Below, one piece after another: positions 8,895 to 17,707 of a stretch of 64,000 bases of DNA. Where the stretch lies: positions 8,866,001-8,930,000 of the forward strand of contig NZ_JAPEPZ010000001.1 in assembly GCF_026339875.1 (NCBI RefSeq), written 5' to 3'. A program made the position numbers and the translations under genes. Numbering within the stretch: position 1 is the first letter of the stretch; each line of letters starts with the position of its first letter. This stretch comes from Streptomyces sp. NBC_01571. Its GTDB lineage: Bacteria > Actinomycetota > Actinomycetes > Streptomycetales > Streptomycetaceae. The notes under the pieces were generated by a model. It saw only the letters and a list, made by a program, of their open reading frames with translations. It had not been told where the DNA came from and searched no databases.

Positions 8895-10163
8895 ATGTCC
8901 TCCGTGTCTTCCGTACTCTCCGCCTTCGCCCCCCTCTCCACGTTCTCCACGCGCCGCGTCCCCGGCTTCGCCCGTGACCACCACCGGGTGCTGATCGTCG
9001 GCGGCGGCACCGCCGGGATCACGACCGCCGCCCGGCTGTGCCGAGCCGGTGTCAGCGGCGTCGCGGTCCTCGAACCGGCCGCCACCCACTGGTACCAGCC
9101 GCTGTGGACCCTCGTCGGCGGCGGCAGGGCCCCGCTCTCCCTCACCCACCGCCCCGAAGCGTCCGTGATGCCCCGGCGGGCGCGCTGGATCCGCGAGGCC
9201 GCCACCGCCGTCGATCCCGAGGCGCGAACGGTCACCACCACCGGCGGCGTCCACGGCTACGACTTCCTGGTGATGGCCACCGGCCTGCAGCTCGACTGGG
9301 GCGAGGTCCCCGGCCTCGACACGGCCGTCGGGCACGGTGCCGTCTCCAGCAACTACTCCCACGAGCACGCTCCCCACACCTGGGAGCTGATCCGCGGCCT
9401 GCGCTCCGGCACCGCCGTCTTCACCCAGCCCGCCGGCCCGGTCAAATGCGGCGGCGCCCCGCAGAAGATCGCCTACCTCGCCGCCGACCACTGGCGCAGA
9501 CAGGGTGTCCTGGACCGCATCCGGGTGGTCCTCGTCCTGCCCGCCGACTCCATGTTCGGGGTACCGGTCTGGCGCCGGGCCCTGGAACGGGTCGCCGACC
9601 GCTACGGCATCGAGGTCCGGCTGAACTCGGAGATGACCTCCGTGGACGGCGCCGCCCGGCGGCTGACCGTGGCCGACCGTGCCGCCGGTACCGAGGAGAG
9701 CCTCGCGTTCGACCTGCTCCACGCCGTACCGCCGCAGAGCGCCCCCGACTGGGTGCGGCGCGGTCCGCTGGCCGACCCCGCGAGCCCGTACGGCTATGTC
9801 GAGGCCCACCCGTACACGCTGCGCCACCCGCGCCACCGCAACGTCTTCGCCCTCGGCGACGTCGCGAACCTGCCCACCTCCAAGACCGGCGCCGCCGTCC
9901 GCCGACAGGCACCCGTCGTGGTCGCCAACCTGCTGGCCGGGATGAAGGGGGAGCGGGGGGACCGCCGCTACGACGGCTACACCTCCTGCCCGCTCGTCAC
10001 CGCCCGCGACCGGGTGCTGCTCGCCGAGTTCGACTACGCCGGACGGCCCGCGCCCAGCATTCCGCTGGTCGACACGACCAAGGAGCGCCGTGACATGTGG
10101 CTGCTCAAGCGCTACGGCCTGCCCGCCCTGTACTGGCACGGCATGTTGAAGGGGCTCGTCTGA
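8895..10163 (+). CDS. Sulfide:quinone oxidoreductase-like flavoprotein
   Basis: FAD-dependent oxidation of sulfide to persulfide/polysulfide with electrons passed to quinone, probably membrane-associated; 422 aa. It has an FAD dinucleotide motif VLIVGGGTAGITTAARL and a second cofactor motif near FALGDVANLPTSKTGAAVRRQ. Redox-active Cys candidates lie in PVKCGGAPQK and TSCPLV, and the SQR-type C-terminus ends YWHGMLKGLV. ATG 8895 is preceded by AAGGAG (8884-8889); a longer in-frame extension would cross the operator. It is the first gene of a two-gene operon with a CstB-like gene under a CstR-type palindrome, which strongly supports the sulfide role. Confidence 0.88.
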   Translation: MSSVSSVLSAFAPLSTFSTRRVPGFARDHHRVLIVGGGTAGITTAARLCRAGVSGVAVLEPAATHWYQPLWTLVGGGRAPLSLTHRPEASVMPRRARWIREAATAVDPEARTVTTTGGVHGYDFLVMATGLQLDWGEVPGLDTAVGHGAVSSNYSHEHAPHTWELIRGLRSGTAVFTQPAGPVKCGGAPQKIAYLAADHWRRQGVLDRIRVVLVLPADSMFGVPVWRRALERVADRYGIEVRLNSEMTSVDGAARRLTVADRAAGTEESLAFDLLHAVPPQSAPDWVRRGPLADPASPYGYVEAHPYTLRHPRHRNVFALGDVANLPTSKTGAAVRRQAPVVVANLLAGMKGERGDRRYDGYTSCPLVTARDRVLLAEFDYAGRPAPSIPLVDTTKERRDMWLLKRYGLPALYWHGMLKGLV

Positions 10164-10255
10164 CGGCCGGCGTGGGCCGTGTCCGGGCGCGGCCGGGGCT
10201 CTGAGCGCTCGCGCACACCTCCGGGGCACATCTCCACTCGAAGGGAGTGACCGGC

Positions 10256-11810
10256 GTGTTCTTCATCGACCCCCTTGACCTGACCGGTCTCGGCAACCGC
10301 AGCTACCTCGTGGGCGGTCGGCGCACCGCCGTCGCGGTCGACCCACCGCGCGACGTCGAGCGGATGCTGACCGCGGCGGCCCGGCGCGGGGTACGGATAT
10401 CCCACGTCGCCGAGACGCACCTGCACAACGACCACGTCACCGGCGGCCCGGAACTCGCACGGCTCACCGGTGCCGCCTATCTGATCCCCGCCGACGCACG
10501 GATCTCCTTCGCGCACACGCCCGTGCGGGACGGGGACAGGGTGTCCGTCGACCCTGCGGACGCCGTCGCCGGCCTGACCCTCAGGGCGGTGGCCACGCCC
10601 GGCCACACCCCGCACCACACGGCCTACGTGCTGGAGGACGCCGGGACGGCGGTGGCGGTGTTCCGGCGGCTCGCTGCTCATCGGCACGGTGGGCCGCCCC
10701 GACCTCGTCGAGCCGCGCCTGACCGAGGGCCTCGCCCGGGCCCAGCACGCCTCGGCGCACCGGCTGGCCGCCGAACTCCCCGACACCACGGCCGTGCTGC
10801 CCACCCACGGCTTCGGCAGCTTCTGCTCCGCCGGGCAGGGCGGCGGCACGGCCACGACGATCGGCAGGGAGAGGGCGGACAACCCGGCCCTCACCCGGGA
10901 CGTCGACACCCTCGTCGCCGGCCTGCTCGCCGGACTGGACGACATCCCCGCCTACTACACCTACATGGGCCCGGCCAACGCCGCCGGCCCGGCACCGGTC
11001 GACCTCACCCCGCCCGCCGCGGCCGACGCCGAGGAGATCGCCGCGCGGCTGGCCGCGGGGGAGTGGGTGGTGGACCTGCGCAGCCGCGTCGCCTTCGCCG
11101 CCGGCCATGTGCCGGGCTCGTACAACTTCGAGGCCGAAGGGCAACTGGCCGCCTACCTGGCCTGGTTGATCCCGTGGGGCAAGCCGGTGACCCTGCTGGC
11201 GGAATCGGCGGAGCAGTTGGCCGCCGCCCAGCGGGAACTAGTGCCGCGGCAGGCAACGTTCGCCCCGTCGCGACGCCCGGCACGCACTCTCGCCGCACCG
11301 GCCGAAAGCCCAAGTACGTCCAGTACGAGGACTTCCGGCCGGCACGCCGAGAGCACGCACCGGACGCAGCTCCTCGAAGGGCGAACGTTGCCTGCCGCGG
11401 CACTAGTGGGGGTCGGAATCGACCGGCCCGCCGCCGCGGCGACCGGTGAGCCGAAGGGCTGGGTGCGCGAGGGCGAGGTCCCGGGGTCCTTCCCGCGCGC
11501 CGTGTTCGCCGACCTCGCCGACCTCTCCGGGCGGCGCGGGCGTGAGGGCGTCGTGGTCCTGGACGTCCGGCGCGGGGTCGAGCGGGCCCTGGGCTTCGTG
11601 GAGGGCTCGGTCCACATCCCCCTGCACACGGTGCGCCGCCGGCTCGGCGAGATCCCCCCGGGTGAGGTGTGGGTGCACTGCGCGGGCGGAATGCGCGCCG
11701 CCGTCGCCGCCTCCCTGCTCGACGCGGCGGGCCGCACCGTGGTGGCCGTGGACGACGCCTACGCCAACGCCGGGAAGGCGGGGCTCCGCCTCCGCGGCGC
11801 CCGGGGGTGA
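10256..11810 (+). pseudogene. CstB-like persulfide dioxygenase/rhodanese fusion, frameshifted and MITE-interrupted
   Basis: The first part encodes a metallo-beta-lactamase-fold persulfide dioxygenase (ETHLHNDHVTGG metal motif, ATPGHTPHHTAYVL). After a frame change the sequence resumes with GGSLLIGTVGRPDLVEP. Alignment of the two frames shows 2 nt (expected AC of an ACC codon) missing between 10663 and 10664. Downstream are a Cys-less rhodanese (VVDLRSRVAFAAGHVPGSYN) and a C-terminal rhodanese with Cys in WVHCAGGMRAA: the PDO-pseudorhodanese-rhodanese order of CstB. A 165-bp insertion adds 55 in-frame codons between the two rhodanese domains. GTG 10256 has GAAGGGAG upstream. As read, only a truncated dioxygenase of about 135 native residues would be made, unless the shift is a sequencing error. 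Confidence 0.85.
11238..11406. mobile_element. 161-bp palindromic MITE with CTAG target duplication
   Basis: Terminal inverted repeats of 24 bp, beginning TGCCGCGGCAGGCAACG, are perfect at 11242-11265 and 11379-11402. They are flanked by direct CTAG copies (11238-11241 and 11403-11406). The interior is also quasi-palindromic: arms around 11280-11315 and 11320-11355 share CTCTCG, CCGGCCG and GTAC, so the whole element could fold as one hairpin. It carries no transposase. Removing one CTAG plus the element restores REL-VGVGIDRPAAA, the expected rhodanese linker. The CTAG duplication would fit mobilisation by an IS5-type transposase (inference). Confidence 0.88.
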
Positions 11811-12024
11811 CGCAGCCGCCCGCGACGGCCAGGTCCGCCGGCGCCCGTCACGCGCCCCCTCGATCGTCCGGATCAACGCGGCCCCGGAGGCGGGACGTTT
11901 CGAGCGTGGTCGAAAGAAGTTCCCTGCCCGGAGCCGACCTTGCAAGGTTGCCCTGTGGGACCGGGCGGGACGCGCAGGTCCCACCCGGGAAGCACACCGG
12001 GACTCCACCACGGGGAAGGACAGC

Positions 12025-12378
12025 ATGACCATGAGGATGAGGACCAGGGCGTTGACCACGGCGGGTGTCGGGGCGTTCGCCGCCGGACTGCTCCTGACCG
12101 GCGGCGCCGTCGCGCAGGCCGCGGCGGCGGGGCTGCCCTACGGTGTCACGCCGTACGTGAACGTCAACGTCCGCTCCGGCCCGTCGAGTCAGACCGGAAT
12201 CACCGGGCACGTCGCCGCGGGGGAGCCGCGCGGCGCGTCGTGCTGGACCCACGGCGAGACCATCCGCGACAACGGCTATGTCAACGACGTGTGGGTGCGG
12301 CTGGCCGAGGGCTATGTGAGTGCCGTGTATCTCAAGGGCGACCAGCACGGCGGACTGCCCGCGTCGGCCACCTGCTGA
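12025..12378 (+). CDS. Small secreted SH3-like domain protein
   Basis: Secreted protein of 117 aa. The start ATG 12025 has AAGGA 4 nt upstream. A basic n-region (MRMRTRA) and hydrophobic stretch to AQAAAA form a signal peptide. The mature part (about 75 aa) contains the bacterial SH3 signature NVNVRSGPSSQTGITGHVAAGEP and ends in a Cys, with a second Cys at ASCWTHGE that could form a disulfide. Such proteins often bind peptidoglycan or modulate wall enzymes, but no catalytic domain is present. It has its own terminator at 12387. Confidence 0.8.
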   Translation: MTMRMRTRALTTAGVGAFAAGLLLTGGAVAQAAAAGLPYGVTPYVNVNVRSGPSSQTGITGHVAAGEPRGASCWTHGETIRDNGYVNDVWVRLAEGYVSAVYLKGDQHGGLPASATC

Positions 12379-12386
12379 CCTGACCG

Positions 12387-12426
12387 GACGCGGTGCCCGG
12401 TTCCGCGCGGAGCCGGGCACCGCGTC
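12387..12426. terminator. Hairpin terminator after the SH3-like gene
   Basis: A perfect 14-bp stem: GACGCGGTGCCCGG (12387-12400) with CCGGGCACCGCGTC (12413-12426) around a 12-nt loop. It starts 8 nt after the stop codon. Confidence 0.85.
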
Positions 12427-13595
12427 ATGCCCCTCGCGCCGGACCGCGTCATGTCCCCTCGCGCCGTCCTGACCCACCCGCCCGATCCGACCCACACCGT
12501 CCTGTCCCACCCCCCCGGATGTGACCCACCCTGAACCGACCCGCCCTGAACCGACCCACCCTGACCTGAGCCGCTGCCACATCCGCTGGGCGCATCCCGC
12601 GCTCCACGAACTTCTGGGCCCGGGTGACGGGCCGTACCCGGACATCGCCGTGCTCCCGGAGCCCACGCGTCCGTGCCCGCCGCTCCGGGCCCGACAGCGA
12701 TCGGCGCGGACCTCTCCCGCGGTCGACCGCGCCATGCCGCCGAGCGACGGCCGGTCGTCGCGGACGACTCCCTCCCGCCGCCACCTGCGGGCCGGCCGGT
12801 ATCGATGTACCGATGTATCGATGCACCGACCTCCCCGCGCGCGACCATGTCGCCGGGCTGCCCGAAAGTTCCCAAGTGCCGCGCCCCGGCGGGCATCTCG
12901 TGTGCCCAGGGGTGCACATCTGCCGCAGCGGCGCGATAGCCGACCACTCGCGCGGATCCGGCGCCTGGACCCCGGCCGGTGTGCGCGCCCGCGTCGCCGT
13001 CCGGCGCCTCCCCCGGCGAACCTCTTCAACGCCACACCTTGGCGCGCACCGCCGGAACACCACCGGCTACGTGCCCGTGGAACCGCGGCGTGGCAAGGTG
13101 TCGTGAGGTGTGGTGTGCGCCGGGCGACACTCCCAGGGGCTCCCGCCCGCGAGCGGCCCGAGGTGCCTGAGGATCTCTCGCCGGGTAGAGATCGTATCCG
13201 GGCCACGGGTTTTGGAGTCGCGGATCAGAATGATGGTGGGATGCCACAGGGCGCGAGCCCTGCGAGCGGGGGCGTCGGTCTGCCGGAGCGCGGTGGCGGT
13301 GCTCTCCTGGTCCCCGCTCGGCGCCCCGAACCGGACGCTCGGTCGGCGTACCGCGGATACTCCGCCCCGGACGGCGGACCCGGCACGCGCGTCGCACGCG
13401 CGTCTCGGGAGTGATGGCGGCGACCCCGTAACGCACGCGGCCCTGCTCCCCGTGTCGGACGCGGCGCCGCTCCGCGTGTCCGACGTGCCCCTGCTCCCCG
13501 TATCGCGCACCGGCCGGTCGGCGATGTCGCCCGGCCGCTCGCCACCCCCGTCGCGTGCCGACGACATCCTGCGCCATACGACCCGGAGTGCCCCA
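12427..13595. other. 1.17-kb gene-poor, repeat-rich stretch
   Basis: No open frame here has a recognisable domain, a sensible start signal or consistent codon bias. It holds micro-repeats such as TGAACCGACCC(G/A)CCC (12529-12560), an 8-10 bp repetition of TCGATGTA/CCGATGTA around 12806-12830, a 7-bp inverted repeat GATCTCT-N8-AGAGATC (13172-13193), and a repeating CTGCTCCCCGTxTCG block (13443-13505) just before the next gene. It may be decayed coding sequence or a long regulatory region; neither is demonstrated. Confidence 0.5.
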
Positions 13596-14816
13596 ATGAT
13601 CACACCCCCGCGCGCGGTGCGCGACCGCATCCTCTCCCTGTCGCCCACGGAACTGCCCGCCTACGTATACGACTTGGTGGCACTGCGCGCCCACGCCGCG
13701 TCCGTCAGAGCCGCGCTGCCGGATCGCGTCGAGCTGTACTACGCGGTCCAGGCCAACGGGGAACCGGAGATCCTGGCCGAGCTCGGCCCGTACGTGGACG
13801 GTTACAAGGTGTCCTCCCGCATCGAACTGGACCACGTCGCCGAGGCCGCCGTGGACTGCCCGCGGGTCTTCGGAGGCACGGAGAAGACCCCGACGGAGCT
13901 GGCGGACGCGCTGGAACGGGGTGTGACACGCTTCCAGGTCGAGAGCGAGTACGAGCTGTACATGCTGGCCGGGCTGGCCCAGCGGCACGCTCCGGACCGC
14001 CGGGTGGCGGTGCTGCCCCGGTTCGACCTCCCGGTGGCCGGCGACCTCCTCGCGGCGGACGGCGGCGGGGCCGCCACCACCTCCGGCCTCGATCCGGCCC
14101 GGGCCGACACGATCGTCGGCCTGCTCACGGACGGCAGTTATCCGAGCCTCGAACTGCGCGGTGTCCACGCCCACCTGGCCAACGGGGTGCACGCCGAGGA
14201 GCATTTGGCGCTGGCCGAGTCCGTCGTCGCCTGGACCCTCGAACTGGCCGCCCGGAACGGCCTTCAGCTCACCGAGGTGGACATCGGGGGCGGCATGGCG
14301 GTGGACTACGACCGCCCCGAGCGCCGCTTCGACTGGCACGCGTACGGCGAGGGCCTCGCCCGGCTCGCCGCGGCCCACCCGGAACTGACGCTGCGGATCG
14401 AGCCCGGCCGCGCGCTGACCGCGTACTGCGGCTGGTACGCGAGCGAGGTGCTGGACGTCGAGCACGGCTCCAGCGAGGACTTCGCCGTCATCCGTGGCGG
14501 CGCCGTCCACCTGCGCACCCCGGTGACCGGACGGCACGACCAGCCCTGGTCCGTTCTCGAAGTGGAGCCGTGGCCGTATTCCTGGCCGCGTCCCGTGGTG
14601 CGGAGGGAGCGCGCCACCCTCACCGGCCAGCTGAGCACGCCGAAGGACGTCCTGGTCCGTGACGTCCGGGCCCAGGGCCTGCGGGCCGGCGACCGCGTGG
14701 TGTTCTCCCTCGCGGGCGCCTACACCTCGTCCGCCCCGCACCCGGCCCCCGCGCGCTATCCGGAGCCCGGCTTCCACTTCCTGGACGCGGGCGCCGACGG
14801 CGACCGGTCCCGATGA
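13596..14816 (+). CDS. Fold-III PLP decarboxylase-like protein lacking the catalytic Lys and Cys
   Basis: Alanine-racemase-fold protein of 406 aa related to diaminopimelate/ornithine decarboxylases. The barrel retains the phosphate-binding DIGGGMAVDYD and EPGRAL motifs and the C-terminal beta domain ending AGAYTSS...FHFLD. However, the PLP Schiff-base motif, normally Y-A-x-K-A-N, reads YAVQANGEPEIL, with Gln52 replacing Lys. The conserved Cys of the GQLCTPKDVL-type motif is Ser347 (TGQLSTPKDVL). ATG 13596 has GGAG 7 nt upstream. It is followed 94 nt later by an iron-type dehydrogenase, possibly in one operon. It is either a non-catalytic paralogue or an enzyme with changed chemistry. Confidence 0.8.
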   Translation: MITPPRAVRDRILSLSPTELPAYVYDLVALRAHAASVRAALPDRVELYYAVQANGEPEILAELGPYVDGYKVSSRIELDHVAEAAVDCPRVFGGTEKTPTELADALERGVTRFQVESEYELYMLAGLAQRHAPDRRVAVLPRFDLPVAGDLLAADGGGAATTSGLDPARADTIVGLLTDGSYPSLELRGVHAHLANGVHAEEHLALAESVVAWTLELAARNGLQLTEVDIGGGMAVDYDRPERRFDWHAYGEGLARLAAAHPELTLRIEPGRALTAYCGWYASEVLDVEHGSSEDFAVIRGGAVHLRTPVTGRHDQPWSVLEVEPWPYSWPRPVVRRERATLTGQLSTPKDVLVRDVRAQGLRAGDRVVFSLAGAYTSSAPHPAPARYPEPGFHFLDAGADGDRSR

Positions 14817-14910
14817 CCGTGCGACGGAACACCAGGAGTTGCCGTCGGGAGCGCCGCGGCGCATCCTCGGACACGCCTGGCAGGATCGTGTGCCGGACCA
14901 GGAGAGTGGC

Positions 14911-16014
14911 ATGACCGTCGAACCGAACTCCACGACAGACAACCCGCTCGACTTCTCGTACGAGACCCGGCCCGGCCGGGTCGTCTTCCGGCCCGGCGCC
15001 GCCGTGTCCGCGACCCCCGGCGAGGTCGCCCGGCTCGGTCTGCACAGGGTGCTGGTGGTCTGCGGCAGACGGGGCGAGGCCACCGCACGGGCGGTCGCCG
15101 ACGCGCTGGGCGGCCAGTGCGCGGGGCTGCACGCCGAGGCCCGGATGCACGTACCCGCCGAGGTCGCCGCCCGGGCCGTCGAGATGGCCCGCGAGATGCG
15201 CGCCGACGGCTGTGTGGCGGTCGGCGGCGGCTCGGCGATCGGCCTCGGCAAGGCGATCGCGCTGCGCACCGGGCTGCCGCTGATCGCCGTGCCGTCCACC
15301 TACTCCGGCTCCGAGATGACCTCGGTGTGGGGCCTGACCGAGGACGGCGCCAAGCGCACCGGACGCGACCTCGTCGTCCAGCCCCGGAGTGTCGTCTACG
15401 ATCCCGAGCTCACTCTCGGTCTCCCCGTCCCCCTCTCCGTGACCAGCGGCGTCAACGCCCTCGCGCACGCCGTCGAAGCCCTGTACGCGCCCGACGCCTC
15501 CCCCCTCGTCTCGCTCATGGCCGAGGAGGGCGTCCGCGCGATGACGGGCGCCCTGCCGGACGTGGCCGCCGACCCCGGCGACCTCGACGCGCGGAGCCGC
15601 GCCCTGTACGGCGCGTGGCTGTGCGGCGCCTGCCTCGGCGCGACCACCATGGGCCTGCACCACAAGCTGTGCCACGTCCTCGGCGGCACCTTCGGCCTGC
15701 CGCACGCCGAGACGCACACCGTGGTCCTGCCCTACGCCCTCGCCTACAACGCGTCCGCCGCGCCCCGGGCGATCGTCACCCTGTCCCGGGTGCTCGGCAC
15801 GGACGACGTCCCACGCGCCCTGCGGGAGCTCGCCGGAGACCTGGGCGCGCCACGTACCCTCGCCGAACTCGGTCTGGAGGAGGCCGACTTGGCGGTGGCC
15901 GCGGCGCAGGCCGCCGGCCCGGCATACCCGAACCCGCGCGAGGTCACCGCGCACGGCGTGCTGGGCCTGCTGACGGCGGCGTACGAGGGCTGGGAGCCGC
16001 GCGTCGGCTCCTAG
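14911..16014 (+). CDS. Iron-containing alcohol dehydrogenase family (maleylacetate reductase-like)
   Basis: NAD(P)-dependent dehydrogenase of 367 aa with metal-dependent fold III ADH architecture. It shows the nucleotide-binding CVAVGGGSAIGLGKAIAL, a substrate/metal segment IAVPSTYSGSEMTSVWG, and the metal-binding His-rich helix MGLHHKLCHVLGGTFGLPHAETHTVVLP. The maleylacetate-reductase subgroup reduces maleylacetate to 3-oxoadipate in aromatic ring degradation, but no ring-cleavage dioxygenase is adjacent. ATG 14911 has AGGAG 6 nt upstream. It lies just downstream of the decarboxylase-like gene. The precise substrate is not assigned. Confidence 0.85.
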   Translation: MTVEPNSTTDNPLDFSYETRPGRVVFRPGAAVSATPGEVARLGLHRVLVVCGRRGEATARAVADALGGQCAGLHAEARMHVPAEVAARAVEMAREMRADGCVAVGGGSAIGLGKAIALRTGLPLIAVPSTYSGSEMTSVWGLTEDGAKRTGRDLVVQPRSVVYDPELTLGLPVPLSVTSGVNALAHAVEALYAPDASPLVSLMAEEGVRAMTGALPDVAADPGDLDARSRALYGAWLCGACLGATTMGLHHKLCHVLGGTFGLPHAETHTVVLPYALAYNASAAPRAIVTLSRVLGTDDVPRALRELAGDLGAPRTLAELGLEEADLAVAAAQAAGPAYPNPREVTAHGVLGLLTAAYEGWEPRVGS

Positions 16015-16126
16015 GGCGTGTTGCGGGGCACGTCGACTCACGGGGGCCGCGTTCCCGGTCACGTTGGTCCGTGCGCCCCCTGCCTGGGACGTGCGCGCCG
16101 ACCGGGCTATCCTGACGCCGAACCGG

Positions 16127-16198
16127 ACACGGGGTGCCCCGCACGAGGGCTGAGATCACACCCGTCGAACCTGAACCAGTTAGGACTGGCGGAGGGAT
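16127..16198 (+). promoter_or_regulatory. TPP (thi-box) riboswitch
   Basis: The conserved THI element is clear: GGGGTGCCCC, then GGCTGAGATCACACCC, then GAACCTGAACCAGTTAGGACTGGCGGAGGGA. It ends 5 nt before the start of the permease gene, so ligand binding probably occludes the ribosome site (its final GGAGGGA serves as the Shine-Dalgarno). Thiamin pyrophosphate should therefore repress the downstream permease and probably thiD. Confidence 0.96.
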
Positions 16199-16203
16199 GT
16201 CTC

Positions 16204-17598
16204 ATGTCGTTGCCGTATGCCCGTGGTGAAGTGGCCGTCGGAGGCCCGCAGGGCGTCTTCGACGGGCGGATGCCCGAGGCCCCCGGCGATCTGCGCGTCG
16301 AGGCGCGCGGCATCGCCCCGGTGCCGGAGGACCACCGCTACGGCGGCCCCGGCCGCCTGTTCACCGTGTGGTTCGCCCCCAACCTGACGATGACCGGCGT
16401 CTTCACCGGCACCGTGGGCATCGCGCTCGGCCTGGACTTCTCCACCGCGCTGACCGCCGTCGTACTGGGCACCCTGCTGGGCGCCGTGCCGACGGCGTAC
16501 CTCGGCACCTGGGGCAGCCAGACCGGCGCCGGACAGCTGCCGCTCGCCCGGCTCGCGTTCGGGCGGGCCGTGCTGGTGCCGGGTGCGCTGCAGTGGCTGT
16601 CCTCGATCGCCTGGGACGCGCTGATCGGCCTGTTCGGCGGGGACGCGCTGGCCCAGCTGTGCGGCTGGCCGTTCTGGCTGGGAGTGCTGGTCATGATGGG
16701 CGCCCAGGGAGCGCTCGGCGTCCTCGGGTACGAGGTGATCCACCGGCTGCAGACCGTGATGACGTTCGCCCTCGCCGCCGCCTTCGCCGCGCTGACGGTG
16801 AAGCTCCTGAACGGCGACCACCCCGCCGCCACCGCCTCCGCGCACGGCGCCGACCGGGCCGGGGCCTTCGTCCTGACCTGCACCATCGCCCTCAGCCTGG
16901 CGCTGTCCTGGGCCCCCTACGCCAGCGACTTCAGCCGTTATCTGCCGCGCACGGCATCCCGGCCGCGCATGTTCTGGTGCACGCTCGCCGGTGTCGGTGT
17001 GTCCTTCGTGGCCGTCCAGGCGCTCGGCCTGTGGGGCGCCTCCGTCTTCACCGACCAGACCGCCCGCGGCGTCGACACCCTGCTCGGCGGCGGTGTCCTC
17101 GGCGCCTTCGGACTGCTCGCCGTGGCCCTGGCCGCCCTGAGCAGCAACGCCATGAACGACTACAGCGGCTCGCTCGCCCTGCAGACCATGGGGGTACGCC
17201 TGCCGCGGCCGGCCGCCGCCGCGCTGGCGGCCGTACTCGGCTTCCCGCTGGTGCTCTGGATGCACGCCGCCGACACCACGACCCGGTTCCAGAACGTGCT
17301 GCTGCTCGTCGGCTACTGGATCCCCGGGTTCGTCGCGATCGTCGCCGTCGACTGGCTCGTCCGGGCCAGGGCGCGGGCCGGCGCGCCGGTCGACCTGTCC
17401 GCCGAGAGCGCCCGCCCGCAGCCGTGGTGGCCCGCGCTGGTGGCCTTCGTCGGCGCCTTCGCCGCGGCGGTGCCGTTCATGAGCACCAGTCTGTACGTCG
17501 GTCCGGTCGCCCGGGTCCTGCACGGAGCGGACCTCGCCTACGGGGTGGCGTTCCTCGCGGCCCTCGTGGTGTACGCGCCGCTGCGGCTGCGTCGCTGA
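16204..17598 (+). CDS. NCS1-family permease, CytX-like (hydroxymethylpyrimidine uptake)
   Basis: Cytoplasmic-membrane transporter of 464 aa with about twelve hydrophobic segments in the nucleobase:cation symporter-1 fold. Examples are [23 protein letters not shown] at the first helix and [15 protein letters not shown], a typical NCS1 motif. A TPP riboswitch directly upstream and thiD downstream indicate import of the thiamin pyrimidine precursor HMP, the role of CytX. The start ATG 16204 uses the riboswitch GGAGGGA as its ribosome site. Specificity is inferred from context, since cytosine and allantoin permeases share the fold. Confidence 0.88.
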   Translation: MSLPYARGEVAVGGPQGVFDGRMPEAPGDLRVEARGIAPVPEDHRYGGPGRLFTVWFAPNLTMTGVFTGTVGIALGLDFSTALTAVVLGTLLGAVPTAYLGTWGSQTGAGQLPLARLAFGRAVLVPGALQWLSSIAWDALIGLFGGDALAQLCGWPFWLGVLVMMGAQGALGVLGYEVIHRLQTVMTFALAAAFAALTVKLLNGDHPAATASAHGADRAGAFVLTCTIALSLALSWAPYASDFSRYLPRTASRPRMFWCTLAGVGVSFVAVQALGLWGASVFTDQTARGVDTLLGGGVLGAFGLLAVALAALSSNAMNDYSGSLALQTMGVRLPRPAAAALAAVLGFPLVLWMHAADTTTRFQNVLLLVGYWIPGFVAIVAVDWLVRARARAGAPVDLSAESARPQPWWPALVAFVGAFAAAVPFMSTSLYVGPVARVLHGADLAYGVAFLAALVVYAPLRLRR

Positions 17599-17707
17599 CC
17601 ACGGCCGCCGCCGGCCACGGGCCGGGTCGCCCCGGGCCCCTCACCCGTCCCGTCCCACCCGTCTCACCCGCTCACCCGTCTCGTCTCTCGTACGGAGCGA
17701 ACCCGTC

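Noticed and set aside
12449..13206. Open frames of 150-450 codons on both strands in the gene-poor stretch
   Set aside because: No recognisable domain, no start signal, and composition typical of random high-GC translation.
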